Notes: generated from the sequence alone by a model not told the origin. A stretch of 64,000 nucleotides of DNA from Flavobacterium sp. (GCA_018401995.1 JAGYJR010000010.1:1-64000), one strand, 5' to 3'; positions 53,172 to 62,635 are shown, counted from the stretch's first letter. Numbers and translations are program-made.

Positions 53172-53990
53172 TTATCTTATTAAACTAAAATGACTTTATA
53201 TTCTTTCCATTTTCCTGATTACAACAAACCAATAATCCATTGAAGGTGAATCAATATTGTTAAATTTTCCATCCCAACCCATTGAATTTGGGTAAAATTG
53301 AAAAGGAATTTACTGTATCGATCAAAAAATTGACCTTAGATTTGGTCTGTTCTCTGAAAATTTGATTTTCCAAAATCATTATAACTATCACCGTTTGAGT
53401 GAAGAATTTTGGATACATCAATAAATAGATGTCTTCAGATGAAATTCCACATCCATTTTTTATTCTAACATAAACGGTATATTCGCCATTTTCTAATCCG
53501 TAAAAGTATTGTTGTCTTGAAAATCAATCCTGCTTAAAGAATATTCATAGTTGCCAGTTATTAGGAACCTAGTAAAATGAAATCGTATTTTCATTTTGAG
53601 TCCAACCAGAAGTTAAGGATTTCAGAAATGCTTCCAATGTTCGAGTTTACAACGGTAAAGTTTTGGTTGATGAACATGTAGTGGTTCCATGATTTTTTGA
53701 ACGGTTACTGAGTAATTTCGGTTGTGAAACAGTAATTGAGGAACTTACTTCATTTGTTGACCATAAATAAGCATCATGTCCACTTCTGGCATTTATTGTT
53801 ATTGTTTCGCCTTCGCAGATTGGTGCTAATATCATTTATATTCAAAATGGTTTACTTACTAACTGTAATTCTAATGTTACAATTTGGAACAAGTGTTTGG
53901 CGATTCACCTGAACGTAAAATAGATTATTTCCACAGATAAATTGTAATTGGAACTATTTGCACTTCATCTGAGACTAATTGGTTTTAAAT
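53172..53990 (-). pseudogene. C-terminal part of a T9SS type B sorting-domain protein, frameshifted
   Basis: Piecing frames together gives ICEGETITINARSGHDAYLW, STNEVSSSITVSQP, GLENGEYTVYVR, GISSEDIYLLMYPKFF, then DSYNDF, FDRYGKFLFNF, LGWDGKFNN and the ending YWFVV, KEYKSHFSLIR plus stop at 53172. This is the gliding-motility-associated type B sorting domain preceded by an adhesin-like beta domain. The protein would be secreted by T9SS. Only the last about 270 codons are present, then the sequence joins SUMF1 sequence at about 53990. No intact frame. Confidence 0.8.
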
Positions 53991-54581
53991 CTGTTTAAAG
54001 AATAGTAATTTTGTTCCTACAGTATGAGGAGAATTTTTGCTGATTGCTTTGTGCCAAGCCACTTCATTAGCTTCATTACCACCACTAAATTTATATCCTT
54101 TTGATTTTACACCACCTTTTGCTGCAAATTCCCATTCAGCTTCAGTAGGTAATCTATAACCATTTGCTTTGAAATTACAAACATAATTAGGTCCTTGTTT
54201 GCTATAAACAGGTTGTAGTTTTTCTTTTTTACTTAACCAATTACAGTATGCGATAGCTTCTTCCCAAGTTATTCCATTAATTGGATAATTATCTTGCCAT
54301 CCCCATTCAGGTTTTAAAGGCATTTTTAGTTTGTTTGCTTTTGTGTATTGTTTCCATTCCCAAACAGTAACTTCAAACTTACTAATTTCAAAAGTTTTTA
54401 TTGTTACATCGTGTTCTTTTTGTTCGTCATTGTCAGCTGTTTTATCGCTGTCTTTGGAACCCATTTTGTAAGTACCACCTTCAACGCGAACCATACGATT
54501 CATTTGTAAAGCAGTTTTAAAAGCGCTAAGTGAAACAATACTCAAAGTAGTTACTACTAATAATAAAGTAATTTTCTTCAT
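53985..54581 (-). pseudogene. SUMF1-type gene, 3' end missing
   Basis: From ATG 54581: signal peptide MKKITLLLVVTTLSIVSLSA, then MVRVEGGTYKMGSKDSDKTA, FEVTVWEWKQYTKANKL, GITWEEAIAYCNWLSKKEKL, YRLPTEAEWEFAAKGG and ANEVAWHKAISKNSPHTVGT, after which the family sequence stops abruptly (KLLFFKQI, stop 53985). The missing C-terminal third (GNVWEW and RGGSW) is present only in the copy at 50586. SUMF1-type proteins are formylglycine-generating or related iron-dependent enzymes and, in Bacteroidetes, gliding/T9SS lipoproteins. The truncation point equals the repeat boundary, indicating recombination or misassembly. Confidence 0.85.
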
Positions 54582-56410
54582 AATGATTAAGCTATTAAAA
54601 ATTTGGTGCAAAGATAATTATTTTTTAACATTTTTATGTTTTTTTGTTAATTTTATAAAATAAATTCTCTTTTTTTAAGAATAATGAAACCAAATGTGTT
54701 TTTTGTCGAATATTTAGGTATTTCGTCGATTTTTATTGTTTAGTAAATGTGAAAACTTGCGAAAATGGTAATGTCTCTTGTTTTATTTTTCTTAATAATT
54801 CATCTATGCTAATTTCTATTGCAATCTCAGAAAAGTTCATTTGACGTTCTTGTAAACTATTGTTTGGAAATAATTCATTTTGGATTAAAATAATTTTTTC
54901 CAATTGTTCTTTAAGTTTTCTTTTTTCAGCCTTTAACAATCTTTTTTCTAAATTGTCTAAACCTTTTAGTTGCTTTTTTTCTTGTGCTTTTACTGCACCA
55001 ATAAAAGATTTATCTGTGTCTGATGCAATTTTATAAAGCTCCTGAAATTGTGTTTTAAGTAATTCCTTTTGTTTGGAAAAATCAATTTCAAAAGTAGATA
55101 ATTCTTTAGTTTTTTTATTCAGTAGTTCGTTTTGCTTTAAGAACAAATCACTCCATTTCAAACCAAGTTTATTTAATTTTTGCTCTTGTTTTTCACTGTA
55201 AATAACAACAGAATTTCTTAATAATAACATTGGGAAGGAAATTGCATTCGCTTCAAAGTTTGTTTTTAATTGTAGCCAATAAGCTAATTCTCCGCCACCA
55301 CCGATATAACACAAATTTGGTAAAATCACTTCTTGATATAACGGGCGAAGAATTACATTAGGACTAAAATTTTGTGGATTTTTATCTAATTCTGTGAGTA
55401 TTTCACTTTCTGAAAAGCTAAGTTTTGAATTATTTACTTTGTACAGCCCATTTTCAAAAACAATACGCTCTCTCAAATTATCTTGAATATAAAATAAATT
55501 GATTTCTCTTGGGTTTACTTGAACTTCATAATGATTTTCTGTCAAAATAGCATTGGTTTTGTTAACCAATTCAAAAGAAGTTTGCTTTAGTAATTCGTTT
55601 TTTGCAAAAGGAATAAACAGTTTTTTTAAGTTAACATCGTCACCATCAAGGATTACTAAACCTTCATTTTTGAACAATTCGTTTGCTAAAAATCGGGTTG
55701 CATCAGCTAAATTTGGATGATTTAAATAGGTATTTTGAAATAATTCTTTAAGCGCTTTGCTATTATTTCCAATTCCAAATTCTTGCTCAATTATATTAAA
55801 AACAGTCTCTAATCCTAAAGTATTTAATCTACCAACAGGACCATGACTTTCTTTTTTCCATTGTATTTTTTTCCCTTTATATTTAAAAAAGTTGATTTCA
55901 TCAAAATCATGATCTTCAGTTGCCATCCAATAAACAGGGACAAAATTATGCTCTGGATAAGCGTTCTTTAATTCCTTACAAAGGTTAATTACCGAAACAA
56001 TTTTGTAAATAAAGTATAAAGGTCCAGTGAATAAATTTAATTGATGTCCAGTAGTGATTGTAAAGGTTTTAGCCTCTTTTAAAAGTTGGATATTAGTAGA
56101 AGTTGCTTCCGAAATTTCAAAATTCTTATACTGAAGTTCTAAAGAGTTTGTCAAAACTTCGCGATTTTCACTAGGAAAATTTTTATTCTTCTCCTCAAGC
56201 TGTAATTGAAAATTTTCAATTGTTGGAAATCGGTTGTATAACGACTTTATTTCAGCCTTTTGGTCTAAATAATCTACAATTAGTTTTGAAAAATATCCTG
56301 AATATTGATAAGTCACACAGTCGTTTGGCATTGGAGCAATTATTTTTTGCTAAAATACTAAAAAACTTTGTTTATTAATTGCCTTTAACAAGCTGTTAGG
56401 ATTTGATAAA
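54000..56410 (-). repeat. Direct duplication, right copy (intact bshC)
   Basis: Partner of 50835-53170. It starts inside the truncated SUMF1 gene and ends in the promoter region upstream of bshC (GCTAAAATACTAAAAAACTT and following). Confidence 0.85.
54733..56331 (-). CDS. bshC: Bacillithiol biosynthesis cysteine-adding enzyme BshC
   Basis: 532 aa. Last enzyme of bacillithiol synthesis, adding cysteine to glucosaminyl malate. Family segments: TITTGHQLNLFTGPLYFIYK (N-terminal motif), FVPVYWMATEDHDFDEINFF, FFKYKGKKIQWKKES, LRPLYQEVILPNLCYIGGGG and a C-terminal coiled coil (FSKQKELLKTQFQEL, LKGLDNLEKRLLKAEKRKLK). The length is normal. A damaged copy lies at 51545. Bacillithiol is the main low-molecular thiol in many Bacteroidetes. 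Confidence 0.95.
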   Translation of the reverse strand: MPNDCVTYQYSGYFSKLIVDYLDQKAEIKSLYNRFPTIENFQLQLEEKNKNFPSENREVLTNSLELQYKNFEISEATSTNIQLLKEAKTFTITTGHQLNLFTGPLYFIYKIVSVINLCKELKNAYPEHNFVPVYWMATEDHDFDEINFFKYKGKKIQWKKESHGPVGRLNTLGLETVFNIIEQEFGIGNNSKALKELFQNTYLNHPNLADATRFLANELFKNEGLVILDGDDVNLKKLFIPFAKNELLKQTSFELVNKTNAILTENHYEVQVNPREINLFYIQDNLRERIVFENGLYKVNNSKLSFSESEILTELDKNPQNFSPNVILRPLYQEVILPNLCYIGGGGELAYWLQLKTNFEANAISFPMLLLRNSVVIYSEKQEQKLNKLGLKWSDLFLKQNELLNKKTKELSTFEIDFSKQKELLKTQFQELYKIASDTDKSFIGAVKAQEKKQLKGLDNLEKRLLKAEKRKLKEQLEKIILIQNELFPNNSLQERQMNFSEIAIEISIDELLRKIKQETLPFSQVFTFTKQ

Positions 56411-56416
56411 AAGACT

Positions 56417-56424
56417 TATTTTTG
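56417..56424 (+). promoter_or_regulatory. -7 box of the radical SAM gene
   Basis: TATTTTTG is an exact TAnnTTTG match 16 bp before the TTG start at 56440. A similar TATTTTTTG stands at 56343 near the bshC start region. Confidence 0.55.
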
Positions 56425-56439
56425 CTAAAATAATTTCTT

Positions 56440-58647
56440 TTGAAAGACATCCTTCTCATCACACCGCCTTTTACGCAATTGAATACGCCGTATCCAGCAA
56501 CGGCTTATTTGAAAGGTTTTTTGAATACCAAAAACATTTCGGCATTCCAAATGGATTTAGGTATCGAAGTGATTTTAGAACTATTTTCCAAAAAAGGTTT
56601 AGCCGAGATTTTTTGTCACATCGAACGAAGTCGAGATACTTCAACCATCACCCATCACCCATCACCAAATATCCAAAGAATTTATTCCCTCAAAGACGAT
56701 TACATCAAAACTATTGATTCCACAATCGCTTTTCTCCAAGGGAAAAATCCATCTTTAGCGCGCCAAATTTGTTCTGGAAATTTTTTGCCCGAAGCCTCTC
56801 GTTTTGATCAATTAGACGATATGGAATTTGCCTTTGGTTCCATAGGAATGCAAGACAAAGCCAAACACTTAGCTACTTTATATTTAGAAGATTTATCGGA
56901 TTTTATTGTAGAATGTGTCGATGAGAATTTCGGATTTAGTCGCTATGCAGAACGCTTGGGACGAAGCGCTAATTCTTTTGATGAATTATACAATCATTTA
57001 CAAAACGAATTAACTTTTATAGACAAAATCACAATCAAAATTCTAAAAGAGAGAATAGAGAAAGTTGAACCAAAATTAATCTGTTTTTCTGTTCCATTTC
57101 CAGGAAATTTATACAGCGCTTTCCGAAGTGCCCAATTCATAAAAGCTAATTTTCCGAATATAAAAACAGCAATGGGCGGCGGTTTCCCAAATACCGAACT
57201 CCGTGACTTAAAAGACCAACGCGTTTTTGAATTCTTCGATTTTATTACACTAGATGATGGAGAATTACCTGTTGAATTAGTTTATGATTTTGTCACATCG
57301 AGCGAAGTCGAGATGCCTTTAAAAAGGACTTTTCTTCTAGAAAACAATCAAGTCATCTACAAAAACAACTCCACTCGCCAGGATTACAAACAAAGTGAAG
57401 TTGGAACTCCAGATTATTCTGATTTATTGCTCGATAAATATATTTCTGTAATCGAAGTTGCTAATCCAATGCACAGTTTGTGGAGTGATGGTCGTTGGAA
57501 CAAACTTACCATGGCGCATGGCTGTTATTGGGGGAAATGTACATTTTGTGATATTTCTCTCGATTATATTAAGTTATACGAACCCATCGCTGCCAAAATT
57601 TTGGTCGACCGAATGGAAGAATTAATCGCTCAAACAGGCGAAAACGGTTTCCATTTTGTAGATGAAGCAGCACCGCCAGCTTTGATGCGCGAAGTAGCTT
57701 TGGAAATTATCAAACGAAAATTAGTAGTCACTTGGTGGACCAACATTCGTTTTGAGAAAAGTTTTACAGCTGATTTATGTTTGTTATTAAAAGAATCGGG
57801 TTGTATTGCCGTTTCTGGTGGATTAGAAGTGGCTTCGGACCGACTTTTAGAGCTAATCAAAAAAGGAGTAACCGTTGAACAAGTAGCGCAAGTAACTAGA
57901 AATTTTACAGAATCTGGAATTATGGTTCACGCATATTTGATGTACGGTTATCCAACACAAACGATTCAAGAAACCGTTGATAGTTTGGAAATGGTGCGTC
58001 AATTGTTTGAATTGGGTGTTTTACAAAGTGGTTTTTGGCATCAATTTGCTATGACAGCGCATTCGCCAGTGGGAATGTTTCCCGAAGAATTCGGCGTAAT
58101 TCCAGAACAAAATGAAATCACTTTTGCTAATAATGACATCAATTTTAAAGACAAAAGCGGAATTAATCATGATAAGTTCAGTTTCGGATTAAAAAAATCG
58201 CTTTTCAATTATATGCACGGCATTTGTTTCGATTACGATTTACAAGAATGGTTTGATTTTAAAATTCCAAAAACCAAAATTCCTTCGGATTACATTTACA
58301 ATTGTCTTCAAAACAAACAAAATTTTACAACCAAACCAAATGCGAAAATCATTTGGCTAGGAGCAATGCCTCAAACCGAAATATATACCAAATCCAAAAA
58401 AGGAAATTCTTGGGAAATGATGAGACTATCGTTTCACAACAAAACTCAAAACTTTGAAATTGCTGTCAATGCCAATGAAGGAAAATGGTTGGTTGAAATG
58501 TTGGAGAAAGTTTCCGTTTATTCCAATGATAAAATAACTTTTTCTCAGTTAAAAGCCGATTTCGAACAAGATTTGGAAGATTTTGAGTTGTTTTGGTATT
58601 CCAAACCAATGCTGACTTTAAGAAGTAGTATGTTATTGGTATTGTAA
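56440..58647 (+). CDS. Radical SAM protein with B12-binding-like N-terminus and repeat inserts
   Basis: 735 aa. Translation begins at a TTG codon (56440): a stop (56431) precedes it and no ATG is available, while MKDILLITPPFTQLNTPYPA matches the family start. The N-terminal about 300 residues resemble a B12-binding-like domain. The radical SAM cluster motif is GCYWGKCTFCD, spaced Cx4Cx2C rather than Cx3Cx2C. Later segments GLEVASDRLLELIKKGV and HAYLMYGYPTQTIQETVDSL are typical. Residues 59-77 (CHIERSRDTSTITHHPSPN) and about 284-292 are encoded by repeats: palindromic elements at 56614 and 57291 and CATCACC units at 56645. The catalysed reaction is unknown. Confidence 0.88.
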   Translation: MKDILLITPPFTQLNTPYPATAYLKGFLNTKNISAFQMDLGIEVILELFSKKGLAEIFCHIERSRDTSTITHHPSPNIQRIYSLKDDYIKTIDSTIAFLQGKNPSLARQICSGNFLPEASRFDQLDDMEFAFGSIGMQDKAKHLATLYLEDLSDFIVECVDENFGFSRYAERLGRSANSFDELYNHLQNELTFIDKITIKILKERIEKVEPKLICFSVPFPGNLYSAFRSAQFIKANFPNIKTAMGGGFPNTELRDLKDQRVFEFFDFITLDDGELPVELVYDFVTSSEVEMPLKRTFLLENNQVIYKNNSTRQDYKQSEVGTPDYSDLLLDKYISVIEVANPMHSLWSDGRWNKLTMAHGCYWGKCTFCDISLDYIKLYEPIAAKILVDRMEELIAQTGENGFHFVDEAAPPALMREVALEIIKRKLVVTWWTNIRFEKSFTADLCLLLKESGCIAVSGGLEVASDRLLELIKKGVTVEQVAQVTRNFTESGIMVHAYLMYGYPTQTIQETVDSLEMVRQLFELGVLQSGFWHQFAMTAHSPVGMFPEEFGVIPEQNEITFANNDINFKDKSGINHDKFSFGLKKSLFNYMHGICFDYDLQEWFDFKIPKTKIPSDYIYNCLQNKQNFTTKPNAKIIWLGAMPQTEIYTKSKKGNSWEMMRLSFHNKTQNFEIAVNANEGKWLVEMLEKVSVYSNDKITFSQLKADFEQDLEDFELFWYSKPMLTLRSSMLLVL
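56614..56637 (+). repeat. Palindromic dispersed element, copy 3 (in frame, radical SAM gene)
   Basis: TGTCACATCGAACGAAGTCG followed by AGAT. It encodes CHIERSRD within an otherwise conserved protein. CATCACCCATCACC repeat units follow at 56645-56666. Confidence 0.75.
57291..57314 (+). repeat. Palindromic dispersed element, copy 4 (in frame, radical SAM gene)
   Basis: TGTCACATCGAGCGAAGTCG followed by AGAT. It encodes VTSSEVEM at about residues 285-292. Differs from copy 3 by one base within 24. Confidence 0.8.
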
Positions 58648-58976
58648 TTTTATTTTAGAATTTACAAAATTATCAAACAGAACAAAAAAGAGTATTCGGT
58701 TATTTGGTTTCAAGTTTCAAGTTTTTTTGAATTTAATATCGAAGCTAAAGTATTAGTATTTTTATTGAACTCAGTTGAGTCTGATATAACTGTGACTGAA
58801 AACTGTGACTGCGACTGAAAACTACAAACATTGGAATTTGATTTTTGAACTTGAATTTGTCCTTGACCTTGTTCTTTATTTTCCCCAGCTAACTATATTT
58901 ATTTTCCAAATTTATCACGATTTTCCTCTATTAAAACAGTTCCTTTTTGTAAATTTACGGACTTAAAAAAACGAAT
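58648..58976. other. Repeat-filled spacer
   Basis: No gene seen in 329 bases. It holds GGTTTCAAGTTTCAAGTTTT (about 58708-58728), CTGTGACTGAAAACTGTGAC (about 58791-58818) and GAACTTGAATTTGTCCTTGA (about 58847-58870). These are the same word families as at 21863-22015, 34647-34697 and 36543-36594. Confidence 0.5.
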
Positions 58977-59462
58977 ATGAATGTAAATTACAAGCTTTTA
59001 GTTGCCAATGGACCTACTTTTGAAGTTTCAACTCAAGACCTTCAAAATTTTGATGCCATACCAGTAGCGGAAACCCAATTTCATGTACTCAAAGACAACA
59101 AACCCTTCAAAGCTGAAATCATTTCGGCCGATTTTATTTCCAAAAAATATACCGTTAAAGTAAATAATAACACTTACGAAGTGGCGATTTCTGATGCTCT
59201 AGATGAATTAATCAAAAGCATGGGGATCGAACGTGGTAGAACAAAAGTGGTAAATGCCATAAAAGCACCAATGCCAGGTTTAATTTTAGAAATCAATGTT
59301 TCAGTTGGACAAGAAGTAAAAGAAAACGATCCTTTATTAATTTTAGAAGCCATGAAAATGGAAAATTCGTTCCTTTCACCTCGAGATGGAATTATTAAAT
59401 CTATAGCAGTTGAAAAAGGAAACGCCGTAGATAAAGGACAATTGTTAATTGAATTTGAATAA
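58977..59462 (+). CDS. Biotin carboxyl carrier protein
   Basis: 161 aa. An N-terminal region of about 90 residues (NVNYKLLVANGPTFEVSTQD) is followed by a biotinyl domain (about 95-161). The biotin attachment motif is LEAMKMENS, with the lysine in AMKM. Typical for the carrier subunit of acyl-CoA carboxylases with separate subunits. First gene of an operon with the biotin carboxylase and carboxyltransferase genes. Confidence 0.93.
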   Translation: MNVNYKLLVANGPTFEVSTQDLQNFDAIPVAETQFHVLKDNKPFKAEIISADFISKKYTVKVNNNTYEVAISDALDELIKSMGIERGRTKVVNAIKAPMPGLILEINVSVGQEVKENDPLLILEAMKMENSFLSPRDGIIKSIAVEKGNAVDKGQLLIEFE

Positions 59463-59549
59463 AAAAAGAGGCAAGATGCAAGAAAAAAGAAGTTAGAATT
59501 TCTCTCTCTTCTTTCTGTAAAGCGGTCTTTCTTCTTTCATTTTAATATT

Positions 59550-60998
59550 ATGAAAGAAATTAAAAAAATATTAGTTGCCAATCGTGGGGAAATTGCCATT
59601 AGAGTAATGAAAACTGCGAAAAAAATGGGAATCAGAACGGTTGCGGTGTATTCTTCAGCCGATAGAAATGCATTACACGTTAAATATGCTGATGAAGCGG
59701 TTTTAATTGGTGAAGCAGCATCCAATCAATCGTATTTGCGCGGTGATAAAATCATTGAAGTTTGTAAAGAACTTGGAGTTGATGCCGTTCATCCAGGTTA
59801 TGGATTTTTAAGTGAAAATTCATCTTTTGCAGAAGCTTGTGAAAAAAATAACATCATTTTCATCGGACCAAAATCAAAAGCGATTGAAATGATGGGAAGT
59901 AAGTTAGCAGCAAAAGACGCTGTTAAAGCCTACGGAATTCCAATGGTTCCTGGAACTGAAGATGCTATTACGGATATAGAAGCAGCAAAGCAAATTGCGA
60001 CAGAAATTGGTTTCCCAATTCTAATCAAAGCTTCAGCTGGAGGTGGTGGAAAAGGAATGCGAGTGGTGGAGAAAGCAGAAGATTTTGTTTCACAAATGGA
60101 TAGAGCGATTTCGGAAGCTACCAATGCTTTTGGAGATGGTTCGGTTTTCATTGAAAAATATGTAACCAAACCACGTCACATCGAAATTCAAGTTATGGCG
60201 GATAGTCATGGCAATATTGTGTATGTTTTCGAAAGAGAATGTAGTATTCAACGTCGTCATCAGAAAGTAGTTGAGGAAGCGCCATCGGCAGTTTTGACTC
60301 CAGAGAAACGTAAAGAAATGGGTGAAGCAGCGATAAAAGTAGCAAAAGCTTGTGATTATTTAGGTGCTGGAACTGTGGAATTCTTGATTGACGAACATCA
60401 CAATTTCTATTTTTTGGAAATGAATACGCGTTTGCAAGTGGAACACCCAGTTTCAGAATTAATTTCTGGTTTGGATTTGGTAGAATTTCAAATTCGTGTG
60501 GCTCGTGGTGAAGTGTTGCCAATCAAACAAGAAGACTTACAAATCAAAGGTCACGCTATGGAACTTCGTGTATATGCCGAAGATCCAATGAATGATTTCT
60601 TGCCAAATGTTGGTAATTTAACCAAATACCAATTACCTGTTGGTGAAGGAATTCGAGTTGATAACGGAATCGAAGAAGGAATGGATGTGCCTATTTACTA
60701 TGATCCAATGCTTTCTAAATTAATTACTTATGGTGAAACAAGAGAAGAAGCTATCGAATTAATGATCAAAGCTATTGATAATTATTTGGTTGAAGGCGTT
60801 CAAACCACATTGCCATTCGGAAAATTTGTAATGGAGCACGAAGCGTTTCGTTCGGGAGATTTTGATACTGGTTTTGTGAAAGCCTATTACGATGCTGAAA
60901 AACTAAAATCAAAATTAGATACCGAAGCTGAAATTGCAGCTATGCTAGCGTTTCAACAATATGTAGAGGATCAAAAAGTACTAAGATTACCAAACTAA
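59550..60998 (+). CDS. accC: Biotin carboxylase
   Basis: 482 aa. Carboxylates biotin on the carrier protein using ATP and bicarbonate. KILVANRGEIAIRVMKTAKK at the start, ATP-grasp loop KASAGGGGKGMRVV, the ERECSIQRRHQK active-site segment, the FLEMNTRLQVEHPVSE region and a C-terminal domain to LPFGKFVMEHEAFRSGDFDT. It is about 30 residues longer than E. coli AccC; the gene symbol is by homology and the complex is probably propionyl-/acyl-CoA carboxylase. 87 bp separate it from the carrier gene. Confidence 0.93.
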   Translation: MKEIKKILVANRGEIAIRVMKTAKKMGIRTVAVYSSADRNALHVKYADEAVLIGEAASNQSYLRGDKIIEVCKELGVDAVHPGYGFLSENSSFAEACEKNNIIFIGPKSKAIEMMGSKLAAKDAVKAYGIPMVPGTEDAITDIEAAKQIATEIGFPILIKASAGGGGKGMRVVEKAEDFVSQMDRAISEATNAFGDGSVFIEKYVTKPRHIEIQVMADSHGNIVYVFERECSIQRRHQKVVEEAPSAVLTPEKRKEMGEAAIKVAKACDYLGAGTVEFLIDEHHNFYFLEMNTRLQVEHPVSELISGLDLVEFQIRVARGEVLPIKQEDLQIKGHAMELRVYAEDPMNDFLPNVGNLTKYQLPVGEGIRVDNGIEEGMDVPIYYDPMLSKLITYGETREEAIELMIKAIDNYLVEGVQTTLPFGKFVMEHEAFRSGDFDTGFVKAYYDAEKLKSKLDTEAEIAAMLAFQQYVEDQKVLRLPN

Positions 60999-61079
60999 AG
61001 TATTAAGATTTAAGAATTAAGTAGTAAGACAAAAACTTAACTTTTAACTTGAAACCTTAAACTTGAAACAAAAAGTAAT

Positions 61080-62621
61080 ATGGAAGATAAAATCAAAATA
61101 TTAAACGATAAAATAGCTTTGGCCAAATTAGGTGGAGGCGAAAAAAGAATAGCAGCTCTTCATGCCAAAAAACGATTAACAGCAAGAGAACGAGTAGAAT
61201 ATTTATTAGACGAAGGTTCGTTTGAAGAAATCGGAATGCTAGTAACGCATCGTACTACCGATTTTGGAATGGAAAAAGAAATCATTTATGGTGATGGAGT
61301 TGTAACGGGTTACGGTACTATCAATGGAAGATTAGTGTATGTTTTTGCCCAAGATTTTACAGTTTTCGGAGGCTCGTTATCAGAAACGCATGCCGAAAAA
61401 ATCTGTAAAGTAATGGATATGGCAGTGAAGAATGGTGCACCAATGATTGGATTAAACGATTCTGGCGGTGCACGTATTCAGGAAGGTGTTCGTTCCCTTG
61501 GTGGTTATGCGGATATTTTCTACAGAAATGTTCAGGCGTCTGGAGTAATTCCGCAAATTTCTGCGATTATGGGGCCATGTGCTGGTGGAGCCGTTTATTC
61601 TCCAGCTATGACCGATTTTACCATGATGGTTGAAAATAATAGTTATATGTTCGTTACTGGGCCAAACGTAGTAAAAACTGTTACGAATGAAGAAGTAACT
61701 TCAGAAGAATTAGGTGGAGCGACTACTCACGCATCTAAATCGGGAGTTTGTCATATTACGTCACCAAATGGTATTGAATGTTTGGAAGATATTAAGCGTT
61801 TGTTGAGTTATATGCCTCAGAATAATAGAGAAACTACACCAAAATTACCTTTTGTGTTGCAAGATGAAGTTCGTGAAAAATTGGATACAATTGTTCCAGA
61901 TAGCGCCAACAAACCATATGATATGCACGAAGTAATCAGAGGAATTATTGATGAAGATTCGTTCTTCGAAATTCATAAAGATTTTGCTGAAAATATTATT
62001 GTCGGTTTTGCTCGCTTAGGTGGAAGAAGTATTGGAATTGTTGCTAACCAACCTATGGTTCTAGCAGGTTGTTTGGATGTAAACAGTTCGATTAAAGCGG
62101 CTCGTTTTGTTCGTTTTTGTGATTGTTTTAATATTCCTTTATTGGTTTTAGAGGACGTACCAGGTTTCTTGCCAGGAACTGACCAAGAATGGAACGGAAT
62201 CATTACGCACGGAGCTAAATTATTATATGCATTTAGCGAAGCTACTGTTCCAAGAGTTACTGTAATTACGAGAAAAGCATATGGTGGTGCTTATGACGTA
62301 ATGAATTCGAAACATATTGGTGCTGATATGAATTTTGCTTGGCCTGGCGCAGAAATTGCAGTAATGGGAGCAAAAGGAGCATCAGAAATTATCTTCAAAA
62401 AAGAAATTAGCGAAGCGGCTGATCCAGCGGCTAAATTAGCAGAAAAAGAAGCGGAATATGCTGAATTATTTGCAAATCCTTATACAGCTGCACAACGTGG
62501 TTTTATCGATGAGGTAATTTTACCAAGAGATACACGAAGAAAATTAATAAAAGCTTTTTCTATGTTAGAAAACAAAGTGGTCGACTCACCAAAGCGCAAA
62601 CACGGAAATATTCCTTTGTAA
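61080..62621 (+). CDS. Acyl-CoA carboxylase carboxyltransferase subunit (propionyl-CoA type)
   Basis: 513 aa. The carboxyltransferase fold with two crotonase-like halves: [60 protein letters not shown] and [16 protein letters not shown] in the first half; [29 protein letters not shown]-like [20 protein letters not shown] and [20 protein letters not shown] in the second half. This matches PccB/methylmalonyl-CoA carboxyltransferase beta subunits. With MeaB and the adenosyltransferase it suggests propionyl-CoA to methylmalonyl-CoA conversion. Confidence 0.94.
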   Translation: MEDKIKILNDKIALAKLGGGEKRIAALHAKKRLTARERVEYLLDEGSFEEIGMLVTHRTTDFGMEKEIIYGDGVVTGYGTINGRLVYVFAQDFTVFGGSLSETHAEKICKVMDMAVKNGAPMIGLNDSGGARIQEGVRSLGGYADIFYRNVQASGVIPQISAIMGPCAGGAVYSPAMTDFTMMVENNSYMFVTGPNVVKTVTNEEVTSEELGGATTHASKSGVCHITSPNGIECLEDIKRLLSYMPQNNRETTPKLPFVLQDEVREKLDTIVPDSANKPYDMHEVIRGIIDEDSFFEIHKDFAENIIVGFARLGGRSIGIVANQPMVLAGCLDVNSSIKAARFVRFCDCFNIPLLVLEDVPGFLPGTDQEWNGIITHGAKLLYAFSEATVPRVTVITRKAYGGAYDVMNSKHIGADMNFAWPGAEIAVMGAKGASEIIFKKEISEAADPAAKLAEKEAEYAELFANPYTAAQRGFIDEVILPRDTRRKLIKAFSMLENKVVDSPKRKHGNIPL

Positions 62622-62635
62622 AATAAAATATTGTT

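Noticed and set aside
50586-56410. Insertion sequence or transposon as cause of the duplication
   Set aside because: No transposase, terminal inverted repeats or target duplication visible at the boundaries.
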